From JAGWRA01 sp035534615 (lineage in GTDB: Bacteria; Acidobacteriota; Vicinamibacteria; Vicinamibacterales; CAVVIG01): DNA of 64,000 nt. Below the pieces are notes generated by a model. The model had not been told where the DNA came from, did no database searches, and saw only the letters and a program-made list of their open reading frames with translations. The position numbers and the translations under genes were made by a program. The stretch lies in contig DATLRO010000089.1 of the NCBI GenBank assembly GCA_035534615.1, positions 62,001 through 126,000 on the forward strand, read 5' to 3'. Shown here piece after piece: positions 24,931 through 33,660 of the stretch (positions within the stretch are counted from its first letter, which is position 1; each line of letters starts with the position of its first letter).

Positions 24931-27337
24931 CGGAACCGATGCGTCGATGGCGCCGGGCTGGCCCGGCATTCGGGCGCGCTGGACGTCGAGCGCGAAGAGC
25001 GGAATCGGCACGGCCCTCAATCCGGTCAGCCGTGTCTGGTTCACGCTGAGCCACGGGATTCTCAACGAGGTCTATTTCCCGCGCATCGACTATGCCTGCA
25101 CGCGCGACCTGGGGCTGGTCGTCACCGACGGCCGCGAGTTCTTCTCGGAGGAGAAGCGCGATACCGTCTCGCACGTCGAGCCGGTGGCGCCGGGCGTGCC
25201 GGCGTACCTGCTGCGCAATACCTGCCGCTCGGGCCGCTACCGGATCGAGAAGGAGATCATCGCGGATCCCCGCCGCCACGTCGTCTGGCAGCGGGTGACG
25301 TTCGTCCCGCTGGAGGGCACCCTCGCCGACTATCGCCTGTTCGTACTGCTGGCGCCCCACCTCGGCAACCAGGGGGCCGGCAACACGGCGTGGGTCGGCG
25401 ACTACAAAGGGACGCCGATGCTGTTCGCGCAGCGCGACGGCCTGGCGCTGGCGCTCGCCTCGTCCGCGCCGTGGCGGACGCGCACGGCCGGATTCGTCGG
25501 GTACTCGGACGGCTGGCAGGAGCTGCGCGACACGAAGCAGCTCGGCCAGACGTACGACCGGGCGGAGAACGGCAACGTCGCGCTGACCGGCGAGATCGAT
25601 CTCCAGGCCTGCGGCGGCAGGTTCGCGCTCGTGCTGGGGTTCGACATGAAGGCGAGCGAGGCCGGCCAGCTCGCGCGCTGGAGCCTGTTCGACGGCTTCG
25701 ACCGTCCGTGGGACGAGTACGTGGCCGCCTGGGAGCAGTGGCTCGACTCGCTGAAGGGGATCGAACATGCCGATCCGCGGCGGCGCGCCCTCACCCGCGT
25801 CAGCGCGATGGTGTTCAAGGCGCACGAGGGCAAGCCGTCGCCGGGCGGATTGATCGCGAGTCTGTCGATTCCCTGGGGCGACACCAAGGGCGACCACGAC
25901 CTCGGCGGCTACCACCTGGCCTGGCCGCGCGATCTCGTCGAGACGGCCGGCGGCATGCTGGCCGTCGGGGCGACCCACCACACGCGCCGCGTCCTCGAGT
26001 TCCTCCGCGTGACCCAGGAGGCGGACGGCCACTGGCCGCAGAACATGTGGCTCGACGGCCTGCCGTACTGGAACGGCGTGCAGATGGACGAGACCGCGCT
26101 GCCGATCCTGCTGGTCGATCTCGCCAAGCGCGAGGGAGCGATCACGGCCGAGGAAGCCGACACCTACTGGCCGATGGCCCGGCAGGCGGCGGCCTTCATC
26201 GTCTGCAACGGGCCCGTGAGCCCGCAGGATCGCTGGGAGGAGGACCCGGGATATTCGCCGTTCACGCTGGCCGCCGAGATTGCCGCCCTGCTGGTGGCGG
26301 CCGATCTCGCCCAGGCGAACGGCGAGGAGACGGTCGCGGCCTATCTCACCGAGACGGCCGACATCTGGAACGACGGGATCGAGCGCTGGATCTACGTCAC
26401 CGGGACCGCGCTGGCCCAGCGGCACGGCGTCCGCGGCTACTACGTGCGGATCGCCCTGCCGGACGGGACGTCTGCCGCGTCGCCGGCCACCGGCTTCGTG
26501 CCGATCAAGAACCGGCCGCCCGAGCAGAGCGAACAGGAGGGGGCCCTGATTGTCAGCCCCGACGCGCTGGCGCTGGTCCGCTTCGGCCTGCGCGCCGCCG
26601 ACGATCCGCGCATCGTCGACACGGTGAAGGTGATCGATGCGCTGCTGAAGGTCGACACGCCGAACGGCCCGGCCTGGCACCGCTACAACGACGATGGCTA
26701 CGGAGAGCACGAGGACGGGCGCGCCTTCGACGGCACCGGCATCGGCCGGGCGTGGCCGCTCCTCACCGGCGAGCGCGCGCACTACGAGCTTGCGGCGGGA
26801 CGGCCGAAGGAGGCCGATCGCCTGCTGCGGGCGATGGAGGCGTTCGCCGGCGACTCCGGGCTGCTGCCCGAGCAGGTCTGGGACGCCGCGCCGATTCCGG
26901 CCCGCGAGCTGTCTCCCGGCGAGGCGTCGGGATCCGCGCGGCCGCTCGTCTGGGCGCACGCCGAGTACGTGAAGGGCTGCCGGTCGCTGCAGGAGGGGCG
27001 CGTGTTCGATCAGCCGGCGCAGACCGTGCGCCGGTACCTCAGCGGGCGGACGCTCCCCCTGCCGCACGTCGTCTGGCGCTTCAACCACAAGGTCCGGGCG
27101 GTCGCGAACGGCCGGACCCTGCGGATCGAGGTCCTGGCGCGCGCCGTCGTGCACTGGGGCGTGAACGGCTGGATGCACGTGCAGGACAGCCCGACGCGGG
27201 ACACCGGGCTCGGGGTCCAGGTCGTCGATCTGCCGACATCCGCGCTGGCGCAGGGGGCGACGGTCGAGTTCACGTTCTACTGGCCGGACGGCAACCACTG
27301 GGAGGGGACGAACTTCACGATCGAGATCGACGGGTGA
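24923..27337 (+). CDS. GH15 glucoamylase-like glucan glucosidase, cytoplasmic
   Basis: GH15 enzymes release glucose from alpha-1,4-glucans. The 804-residue product has an N-terminal beta-sandwich (~1-280) and an (alpha/alpha)6 barrel with HLAWPRDLVET. The candidate general acid is Glu439 or Glu440 in RWEEDPGYSP, and the general base is Glu650 in LLPEQVWD. A C-terminal extension ends NHWEGTNFTIEIDG. There is no signal peptide, so it probably acts on internal glycogen or maltodextrins, or on trehalose as some GH15 members do. The GTG start overlaps the end of the glucose dehydrogenase gene by eight bases. Confidence 0.93.
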   Translation: MADGTDASMAPGWPGIRARWTSSAKSGIGTALNPVSRVWFTLSHGILNEVYFPRIDYACTRDLGLVVTDGREFFSEEKRDTVSHVEPVAPGVPAYLLRNTCRSGRYRIEKEIIADPRRHVVWQRVTFVPLEGTLADYRLFVLLAPHLGNQGAGNTAWVGDYKGTPMLFAQRDGLALALASSAPWRTRTAGFVGYSDGWQELRDTKQLGQTYDRAENGNVALTGEIDLQACGGRFALVLGFDMKASEAGQLARWSLFDGFDRPWDEYVAAWEQWLDSLKGIEHADPRRRALTRVSAMVFKAHEGKPSPGGLIASLSIPWGDTKGDHDLGGYHLAWPRDLVETAGGMLAVGATHHTRRVLEFLRVTQEADGHWPQNMWLDGLPYWNGVQMDETALPILLVDLAKREGAITAEEADTYWPMARQAAAFIVCNGPVSPQDRWEEDPGYSPFTLAAEIAALLVAADLAQANGEETVAAYLTETADIWNDGIERWIYVTGTALAQRHGVRGYYVRIALPDGTSAASPATGFVPIKNRPPEQSEQEGALIVSPDALALVRFGLRAADDPRIVDTVKVIDALLKVDTPNGPAWHRYNDDGYGEHEDGRAFDGTGIGRAWPLLTGERAHYELAAGRPKEADRLLRAMEAFAGDSGLLPEQVWDAAPIPARELSPGEASGSARPLVWAHAEYVKGCRSLQEGRVFDQPAQTVRRYLSGRTLPLPHVVWRFNHKVRAVANGRTLRIEVLARAVVHWGVNGWMHVQDSPTRDTGLGVQVVDLPTSALAQGATVEFTFYWPDGNHWEGTNFTIEIDG

Positions 27338-27372
27338 GGTGGGCGCCGGGCACCGGTTCCGGGACGGCGACT

Positions 27373-27400
27373 CCGCCGGTCGGCGTCAGCGGACCGGCGG
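27373..27400. terminator. 9-bp stem hairpin at the convergent glucoamylase/TonB junction
   Basis: CCGCCGGTC (27373-27381) pairs perfectly with GACCGGCGG (27392-27400) across a 10-base loop that contains the stop codon of the minus-strand gene. It has no T-run on either side, so it is a possible bidirectional transcription barrier, not a clear intrinsic terminator. Confidence 0.4.
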
Positions 27401-28057
27401 GGTGGCCACCGGCTGGCGGAACCCGAAGATCAGGCAGGCGGCCGATGGTGCCCGTGTGCCGCCGGGCCGGGCCGGCCGGAATCGCCACTGCCGGGCCGCG
27501 TCGAGCGACGCCTGATCGAATCCGGACGGCGGGCCGGTGGTGCGCGCATCGGTGAGCGTGCCGTCCGCGCCGACCCGCATCGTCACCAGCACGACGTCGT
27601 CTCCAGCGGCCTGCGGAGGATAGGCCGGCGTGGTGGTCGCGATCGGGAACGGCACGCTGGCGGGCCATGCCGCCAGCTGCCGCATCGGGTTGCCGATCGT
27701 CGGCGTGTTGTAGAGCACCGGTGGCCGGTAGATCACGACGACCAGCACGTGCGAGGGCACCGGATGGCCGCCGGGGCCGGTGGCGGGACGGAACCTCCAC
27801 CCGGCCAGCGCGGTCTTCACCGGACCTTCGAACCCCGGCGTCGCGGCCATGAGTTCCACGCCGGAGACCCTGCCGGTCTTGTCGACCGTCAGCGCCGCCT
27901 GCGCCTGTTCCCATCCCACGACCATCGACAGCTGAGCGGGCAGGGTGCCGCCGGCAAACGCCGGGAGCGTGCTCTGCGCCCGCGCGCGCCCCGCGTGGAG
28001 CAGCGCGCACAGCAGCAGCGCGGCCGGAACGGCCGCGGGGCGGCGGATGGGACGCAT
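27386..28057 (-). CDS. Secreted protein with two TonB C-terminal-like domains
   Basis: The 223-residue product starts with a clear signal peptide (MRPIRRPAAVPAALLLCALLHAGRARAQS). Two TonB-C-like repeats follow, each ending in the family motif WRFRPA (LAGWRFRPATG and ARQWRFRPARPG). The second has the classic PAYPPQAAG...VLVTMRVGADGTLTDAR order. A normal TonB has an uncleaved membrane anchor and a Pro-rich spacer; both are missing, so energy transduction is doubtful. The ATG at 28057 is preferred because AAGGAAG lies upstream; an ATG at 28084 has no ribosome site. Confidence 0.8.
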   Translation of the reverse strand: MRPIRRPAAVPAALLLCALLHAGRARAQSTLPAFAGGTLPAQLSMVVGWEQAQAALTVDKTGRVSGVELMAATPGFEGPVKTALAGWRFRPATGPGGHPVPSHVLVVVIYRPPVLYNTPTIGNPMRQLAAWPASVPFPIATTTPAYPPQAAGDDVVLVTMRVGADGTLTDARTTGPPSGFDQASLDAARQWRFRPARPGGTRAPSAACLIFGFRQPVATPPVR

Positions 28058-28246
28058 GCCTGGCTTCCTTTTCAAAAGCGTCATCGGCTGAGCGGATTGT
28101 GCGCCGGCGATCGGCCGGCGTCAACCGGTTCAGGCCGGGGCCCCGCTCGTCGACGCGGGATGTGCATAGGGCGGGCCAGCGCGCCGGGAGGCGTCCGGAC
28201 CCGCGCGTCTCCGGCGCCGTCGGGCGCGTCTCCGGCGCCTCTGCAT

Positions 28247-28276
28247 TTGACACGCGCTTCGCGCCGCCCGTACGAT
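28247..28276 (+). promoter_or_regulatory. Near-consensus sigma-70 promoter placing the MBL gene on a leaderless mRNA
   Basis: TTGACA (28247-28252) and TACGAT (28271-28276) are separated by 18 bases. Transcription should start about 7 bases after the -10 box, at or next to the GTG start at 28284. That leaves no room for a ribosome site. Confidence 0.65.
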
Positions 28277-28283
28277 CGAAGCC

Positions 28284-29225
28284 GTGGAGACACTCGCGCC
28301 TGGGCTCGGCTACGTCGATCTCGATTTTCTCCAGTTCTCGGGCGTCATCGCCACTGCGGTCCTGCAGGGCGGCGAAGGGGTGGCGCTGCTGGATCCGGGG
28401 CCTTCGTCCACCCTTGCCACGCTGCGGCGGGATCTGGCGAATGCCGGCCTCGGCGTCCAGGACGTGCGGGCCATCCTGCTGACGCACATCCACCTGGATC
28501 ACGCCGGGGCGACCGGCACGCTCGTCGCGGAGAACCCCGCCATCGAGGTCTACGTGCACGAGCGGGGGGCGCCGCACATGGCGAGTCCGGAACGGCTGCT
28601 GAGCAGCGCCACGCGACTGTACGGCGCCGACATGGCTCGGCTCTGGGGAGAGTTCCGGCCGGTCCCGGCCGGAAACCTCCGCGCGCTGGCCGGCGGGGAA
28701 GTGGTGCGTGCGGCCGGCCGAGCGCTGGACGTGACCTACACCCCCGGACACGCCTGGCACCACGTGAGTTATCTCGACCGGGCCAGCGGGGTGGCGTTCG
28801 TGGGCGACACGGCCGGCATCCGCCGGCCGGACGGGTTCATCGTGCCGCCGACACCGCCGCCCGACATCGAGCTGGAGGTCTGGCGGGCGAGCGTCGAGCG
28901 CCTGCGGGCCTGGGATCCGTCAGCCCTGTTCGTGACCCACTTCGGGCCGTCGCCGGCGGTGGCGGAGCACCTCGACGAATTCCTGCGGCGGCTGGATCAG
29001 GCGGGGCAGCTCGCACGCCGGTCGCTCGAGCGCGACGAGCCGGACGAAGCGCGCTCGGCCTGGTTTCAGGCGGAGATGCAGCGCGAGCTGCTGCGCGCGC
29101 GTCCCGACGCCGATCTGGCGAGCTATGAGGCGGCCGGCCGGCTGGATCTGAGCTGGCTGGGGCTGGCGCGCTACTGGCGCAAGGCGGCCGAGCGGCAGGC
29201 GCCGGCCGGGGCGCGATCGGTGTGA
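28284..29225 (+). CDS. Metallo-beta-lactamase-fold hydrolase
   Basis: The 313-residue product has the MBL metal motif LLTHIHLDHAG (His68, His70, Asp72, His73), a further ligand in YTPGHAWHHVSY, Asp in FVGDTAG and a terminal His in VTHFGPSP. The fold serves glyoxalase II and many other hydrolases; the substrate cannot be told. A helical C-terminal extension (~220-313) follows the core. The GTG start lies just after a -10 box, so the mRNA may be leaderless. It ends 11 bases before nadE and probably shares its transcript. Confidence 0.88.
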   Translation: METLAPGLGYVDLDFLQFSGVIATAVLQGGEGVALLDPGPSSTLATLRRDLANAGLGVQDVRAILLTHIHLDHAGATGTLVAENPAIEVYVHERGAPHMASPERLLSSATRLYGADMARLWGEFRPVPAGNLRALAGGEVVRAAGRALDVTYTPGHAWHHVSYLDRASGVAFVGDTAGIRRPDGFIVPPTPPPDIELEVWRASVERLRAWDPSALFVTHFGPSPAVAEHLDEFLRRLDQAGQLARRSLERDEPDEARSAWFQAEMQRELLRARPDADLASYEAAGRLDLSWLGLARYWRKAAERQAPAGARSV

Positions 29226-29236
29226 AGGGCGGAGGC

Positions 29237-30922
29237 ATGCGGCTCGCGCTGGCGCAGCTCAATTTCACCGTCGGCGCCTTCGACCGCAACTTCACCCTGA
29301 TGCGCGAGGCGGTGGTGCGGGCGCGCGCCGCCGGCGCCGATCTCGTCGTGTTCTCCGAGATGGCAGCCACCGGCTACCCGCCGCGCGATCTGCTGAACCA
29401 TCCGGACTTCATCCAGGCGAACCTCGCACAGGTCGAGCGGGTGGCGGCCCTGACCGACGAGCGTCTCGGGGCGCTCGTCGGCTTCGTGGACCCGAATCCG
29501 TCCAGCGACGGCAAGCACCTGTTCAATGCGGCCGCCCTGTGCCATCGCGGAGCGGTGGTGGCGCGCCGCTACAAGTCGCTCCTGCCCACCTACGACGTCT
29601 TCGATGAGGACCGGTACTTCGAGCCGGCCCGCGAGGTCGCCCCGATCGAATTCAAAGGCGTCCGGCTCGGCGTGACGATCTGCGAAGACGTCTGGAACGC
29701 GAAGGGGTTCTGGCCGAGCCGGCTCTACCATCGCGACCCGGTGGAGGAGCTCGTCCAGGCGGGTGCCGAGCTGCTGATCAACATCTCGTCGAGTCCGTTC
29801 AGCCTGGGCAAGCCGGAACTCCGGCGGGAGATGATCCGGCAGGAGGCGCTCAAGCACGGGCGGCACTTCTTCTACCTGAACCAGGTCGGCGCCAACGACG
29901 AGCTGATTTTCGACGGGCACTCGCTCGGCTTCGATCCGGACGGCGCGGTGATCCTGCGGGCCCGCGACTTCGCCGAGGACTTCCTGGTGTACGACGTCCC
30001 GACTGGCGGCACGGCGGGCGCGGCGGGTGCCATCGCGGACGTCAGCGGCAGCCGGGTGGAGGAGGCCTATCGCGCCCTGGTGCTCGGCCTGGGCGACTAC
30101 GTGCGGAAGTGCGGCTTCACGCACGTCGTGGTCGGTCTCAGCGGTGGCGTCGACTCGGCGCTGACGGCGGCGCTGGCGGCCGCGGCGCTCGGGCCGGACC
30201 GCGTGCTGGGCGTCTCGATGCCGACGCGGTTCTCCTCGGAGCACAGCATCCGCGACGCCCAGGCGCTGGCCCACAATCTCGGCATCAGCTACCGCCTCAT
30301 TCCGGTCGACGACGTGTTCGCGGCCTACCTGAAGGCGCTGGCCCCGGTCTTCGCCGGCCGCGCGGAGGACGTCACGGAAGAGAATGTGCAGGCGCGCATC
30401 CGCGGCGGCATCCTGATGGCGCTGTCCAACAAGTTCGGATCGCTGCTGCTGTCGACCGGAAACAAGTCGGAGCTGGCGGTCGGCTACTGCACGCTGTACG
30501 GCGACATGGCCGGCGGCCTCGCGGTCATCAGCGACGTGCCCAAGACGCTCGTTTACGAGATCGCCCGGTTCGTCAACCGGCAGGCGACGGTGATTCCCGA
30601 ATCGACGATGACCAAGCCGCCCAGTGCTGAGCTTCGGCCCGGGCAGACCGACCAGGACAGCCTGCCGCCGTACGAGGTGCTGGACCGGGTCCTCGAGGCG
30701 TACGTGGAACGGAACCTCGATGTCGGCGAGATCTGCGCCCTCGGACTCGACCCCGGCCTCGTCCAGGCGATCGTGCGGATGATCGACCGGGCGGAATACA
30801 AGCGCCGGCAGGCCGCGCCCGGGCTGAAGATCACCTCGAAAGCGTTCGGCGTCGGCCGGCGGTACCCGATCGCGGCCGACTATCAGGCCGTCATGGACGC
30901 GCGGTCGCCCCAGCCGACGTAG
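29237..30922 (+). CDS. nadE: Glutamine-dependent NAD+ synthetase
   Basis: NadE amidates deamido-NAD to NAD using glutamine nitrogen. The 561-residue product joins a nitrilase-fold glutaminase domain to an ATP-pyrophosphatase synthetase domain. The glutaminase triad is Glu41 (FSEMAATGYPPRD), Lys113 (RYKSLLPTYD) and Cys149 (TICEDVWN). The synthetase P-loop SGGVDS is at about 301-306, with LLLSTGNKSELAVGYCTLYGD downstream. The ATG at 29237 follows AAGGGCGGAGG; a GTG 15 bases upstream is less likely. Confidence 0.97.
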   Translation: MRLALAQLNFTVGAFDRNFTLMREAVVRARAAGADLVVFSEMAATGYPPRDLLNHPDFIQANLAQVERVAALTDERLGALVGFVDPNPSSDGKHLFNAAALCHRGAVVARRYKSLLPTYDVFDEDRYFEPAREVAPIEFKGVRLGVTICEDVWNAKGFWPSRLYHRDPVEELVQAGAELLINISSSPFSLGKPELRREMIRQEALKHGRHFFYLNQVGANDELIFDGHSLGFDPDGAVILRARDFAEDFLVYDVPTGGTAGAAGAIADVSGSRVEEAYRALVLGLGDYVRKCGFTHVVVGLSGGVDSALTAALAAAALGPDRVLGVSMPTRFSSEHSIRDAQALAHNLGISYRLIPVDDVFAAYLKALAPVFAGRAEDVTEENVQARIRGGILMALSNKFGSLLLSTGNKSELAVGYCTLYGDMAGGLAVISDVPKTLVYEIARFVNRQATVIPESTMTKPPSAELRPGQTDQDSLPPYEVLDRVLEAYVERNLDVGEICALGLDPGLVQAIVRMIDRAEYKRRQAAPGLKITSKAFGVGRRYPIAADYQAVMDARSPQPT

Positions 30923-30935
30923 GGAGGGCCGCATC

Positions 30936-30951
30936 GGGCATTGGGCTTGCT
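30936..30951 (+). promoter_or_regulatory. Candidate sigma-54 (-24/-12) promoter before the response-regulator cluster
   Basis: GGGCATTGGGCTTGCT has the -24 GG (30937-30938) and -12 GC (30949-30950) exactly ten bases apart, and the downstream TTGCT of the sigma-54 consensus. The first base (G for T) and the -24 box end differ. It lies in the nadE-regulator gap, ~100 bases before the receiver gene, and two sigma-54 activators are encoded nearby. Confidence 0.5.
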
Positions 30952-31054
30952 AGGGTGCACGCCAAGGGCCTTCGGAGTCCTGAAACGTGCGCTTGCGGGT
31001 CCGGGGCGCATTCGAGCCGTGGAAAAAATCTCAGTGTCGGGTGCGGAAAATACC

Positions 31055-31429
31055 GTGACGGACTCGCCGAAGGTGCTCATTGTGGACGACGAGCGGCTGG
31101 TCCGCTGGTCGCTGGCCGAGGCCTTCCGGAGTGCCGGGTTCACCGTTCTCGAGGCGCAGGACGTCCAGAGCGGCATGGACTGCCTGGCGGCAGGCGCGGG
31201 TCTGGACGCGGCCCTGCTGGACTGCCGGCTGCCGGACGCCGACGGCCTGGTGCTCTGTGACGCGATTCACCGCGCGTGGCCGGCCTGTGTCTGTGTGATG
31301 ATGACGGCGTTCCGTACGGCGAACCTCGAACCGGAAGCCCATCGGTTCGGCGCCCGCCGGGTCATTGACAAGCCGTTCGACGTCGATGACGTGGTCCGAT
31401 CCGTCCGGGATGCCCTGATCCGCCGCTAG
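31055..31429 (+). CDS. Stand-alone response-regulator receiver domain
   Basis: This 124-residue protein is a single receiver domain without output. It has the acidic pair DD (11-12), phospho-acceptor Asp56 (LLDCRLPDADG), the switch Thr84 in MMTAF and Lys106 in DKPF. The start is uncertain: GTG at 31055 fits the domain boundary, while GTGs at 31019 and 31034 are also in frame. Its beta-alpha pattern resembles the receiver of the next regulator, so it may compete for or pass on phosphate in the same relay. Confidence 0.82.
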   Translation: MTDSPKVLIVDDERLVRWSLAEAFRSAGFTVLEAQDVQSGMDCLAAGAGLDAALLDCRLPDADGLVLCDAIHRAWPACVCVMMTAFRTANLEPEAHRFGARRVIDKPFDVDDVVRSVRDALIRR

Positions 31430-31546
31430 CCTTGCCAGCCCTCCGTTGAGCGGGAAATCTGATGTAACTCCTGCTGCGCGCGAGTCGTATACCCAAGAGA
31501 CACGAGAAATTCCGGGGAAAATCCCCACTCCAAGAAGCCGGATTTC

Positions 31547-32923
31547 ATGCCCCGTTCGCTCCCAACCGTTCTCGTCGTCGATGACGAAGAACTGATTCGA
31601 TGGGCGCTCGATCAGAGCCTGACCCAGGCGGGCTATCGGGTCCTGCAGGCGGCCTCCGGGCGTGAGGCGCTGGAGCGCTGCAGCGACAGCGTCGACGTCA
31701 TCATTCTGGATTACCGGCTGCCCGATGTCGACGGTCTTCACCTGCTGAAGCAGATCAAGGAAATCGACCCGGAAGTGCCGGTCATCCTGCTGACCGCCTT
31801 TTCCTCGGTGGAGCACGCGGTCGAGGCGATGAAGCAGGGGGCGTATCACTACGCGAACAAGCCGTTCAACCTGCAGGAGGTGCTCCTGCTGGTGGAGAAG
31901 GCGCTCGAGGCGCACCGGCTGAGGCGTGAGGTGCGCGCGCTCCGCGCGACGCAGGGGGCGCCCCACGGGCTGGATCGGCTGATCGGCGAATCGCCGACCA
32001 TGCAGTCGGTCAAGAGCCTCCTGCGGAAGATTGCGGCCGGGCCGGCGTCGACGGTGCTGCTGACGGGAGAGACCGGCACGGGCAAGGACCTGGCGGCCAA
32101 GGCGCTCCATTTCAGCAGCGATCGTGCGTCGGCGATGTTCGTCAATATCACCTGCTCGGCGCTGCCCGAGGCGCTGCTCGAGAGCGAGCTGTTCGGTCAC
32201 GAGCGCGGGGCGTTCACCGACGCGCGGCAGCAGAAGCGCGGCCTGCTCGAAATGGCGTCGGGCGGGACGGTGTTCCTCGACGAGATCGGGGAGATGCCCC
32301 GGGCGCTGCAGGCCAAGCTGCTGCGCTTCCTCGAAGAGAAATCGTTCCGGCGGGTCGGCGGCCTGAAGGACATCTCGGTCGATGTCCGAATCGTGGCAGC
32401 CACCAACCGCGATCTGGAGCGGTCGGTGCAGGACGGGCGCTTCCGTGAGGACCTGTTCTACCGGCTGGGCGTGCTGCCAGTGACGATGCCGCCGCTGCGG
32501 GACCGGACCGGTGACGTGACGCTGCTGGCCTCCTACCACATCGACGTCTTCAACCGGGAGTTCGGCAAGCGGGTGCAGGGGGCGTCCCCGGCGGCGCTCA
32601 GCCTGCTCGAGGCGCATCACTGGCCTGGCAACGTCCGGGAACTGAAGAACGCCGTCGAGCGGGCCATGCTGCTGGCCGAGGGCGATACGCTGACGGTCGA
32701 CATGTTCGACACGATCGTCGGCCGGAACGGCGGGGCCGGCGTGTTCCAGCTGCCGGCGTCCGGCGTCAATCTCGAACGGCTGGAGCGCGACCTGGTCAGT
32801 CAGGCGCTGCAGCGGACCGCGGGCAGCCGGACGCGGGCGGCGGCGCTGCTGGGCCTGAACCGGGACCAGATCCGCTACCGGATCGAGAAATTCGGCCTCG
32901 AAGTGGCGAGACGCGACGCCTGA
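31547..32923 (+). CDS. NtrC-family sigma-54-dependent response regulator
   Basis: The 458-residue product has the classic three-domain layout. The receiver (1-125) has Asp55 and Lys105. The AAA+ domain (145-375) has Walker A GETGTGKD (174-181), the sigma-54 loop GAFTDA (221-226) and FLDEIGEM. A C-terminal Fis-type helix-turn-helix (AAALLGLNRDQIRYRIEKFGL) follows. The loop reads GAFTDA rather than the common GAFTGA, a natural variant. A 13-base palindrome (31514-31526) lies 20 bases before the ATG. A TATACC box (31488-31493) may be its own promoter. Confidence 0.95.
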   Translation: MPRSLPTVLVVDDEELIRWALDQSLTQAGYRVLQAASGREALERCSDSVDVIILDYRLPDVDGLHLLKQIKEIDPEVPVILLTAFSSVEHAVEAMKQGAYHYANKPFNLQEVLLLVEKALEAHRLRREVRALRATQGAPHGLDRLIGESPTMQSVKSLLRKIAAGPASTVLLTGETGTGKDLAAKALHFSSDRASAMFVNITCSALPEALLESELFGHERGAFTDARQQKRGLLEMASGGTVFLDEIGEMPRALQAKLLRFLEEKSFRRVGGLKDISVDVRIVAATNRDLERSVQDGRFREDLFYRLGVLPVTMPPLRDRTGDVTLLASYHIDVFNREFGKRVQGASPAALSLLEAHHWPGNVRELKNAVERAMLLAEGDTLTVDMFDTIVGRNGGAGVFQLPASGVNLERLERDLVSQALQRTAGSRTRAAALLGLNRDQIRYRIEKFGLEVARRDA

Positions 32924-33069
32924 GGGGCGATCCCGCCCGATTCCTTCCTCGTTACAGCCCTCCGGAAAACTGCCGATTGATCCCGTGAATGCCCGCGGTG
33001 TCTCCCGCGGTGGACTGCCCGTCGGCGCGGGCGACCGCCGGAGCGCCGTGCGGCGTCGGGGCGTGAGCG

Positions 33070-33660
33070 ATGCGGATCTGGGCTCTGCGGAGTCGTCGGC
33101 GCGGCCGGGTGGGACCCGGCATGGCGTGCCTCATGGCGGTGCTGGCCGCGTCGTCGCCCGCCGGCGCGGGCGGCCCGGCGCAGGTGCCGGCGGCGGCGAC
33201 GGCCGAGCACTGCAAGGCCTCGGTGCTCTACTACCTGACCCAGTTCGTGCAGTGGCCGGCCCGTCCCGGCCGGCAGGCCTTCGTCATCGGCGTGCTCGGT
33301 GACGAGCCGCTGGAGGCGGCGCTCGTCCAGGTCGTCGGCGGCCGGGCGATCGATGGGCGCCCGCTCCTCGTGAGACGCCTCTCGCGGCCCGGGGAGGTCG
33401 GTTGCTGCCGGATGGTGTACCTCGGCAGCGGCGCCGGCCTGGCGACGATCTCGAGATTCCTGAAGGCGGCGGAGGCCGCCGGCGTCCTCACGGTCGGGGA
33501 ATCGCCCGCGTTCGAAGCGCTGGGTGGCATGATCGACCTGGTGCCGGCCGGTCAGTGGGCCCATCTGGAGATCAATCGCGGAGCCGTCGATCGGGCGCGG
33601 CTGCAGATCAGCTCGAGACTGCTGGGACTGGCACGGGTCGTCGAGGGGCGGCGGCAGTGA
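33070..33660 (+). CDS. YfiR family periplasmic protein (DUF4154)
   Basis: YfiR proteins are periplasmic repressors of CHASE8-containing sensors. The 196-residue product has a basic N-terminus and a hydrophobic segment ending ASSPAGAGG, consistent with export. The family core follows: LYYLTQFVQWPARPG, VLGDEPLEAAL, CCRMVYLGS, GVLTVGE and the ending ISSRLLGLARVVEG. Cys48 and the vicinal pair Cys112-Cys113 are the only mature cysteines. Its stop overlaps the GTG of the CHASE8 hybrid kinase gene (GTGA), direct evidence that the pair works together. Confidence 0.88.
   Translation: MRIWALRSRRRGRVGPGMACLMAVLAASSPAGAGGPAQVPAAATAEHCKASVLYYLTQFVQWPARPGRQAFVIGVLGDEPLEAALVQVVGGRAIDGRPLLVRRLSRPGEVGCCRMVYLGSGAGLATISRFLKAAEAAGVLTVGESPAFEALGGMIDLVPAGQWAHLEINRGAVDRARLQISSRLLGLARVVEGRRQ

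Noticed and set aside
31514..31526. GGGGAAAATCCCC palindrome as a terminator between the receiver and the NtrC-type gene
   Set aside because: It is a short five-pair stem without a T-run. It could be a binding site, but nothing else supports a call.
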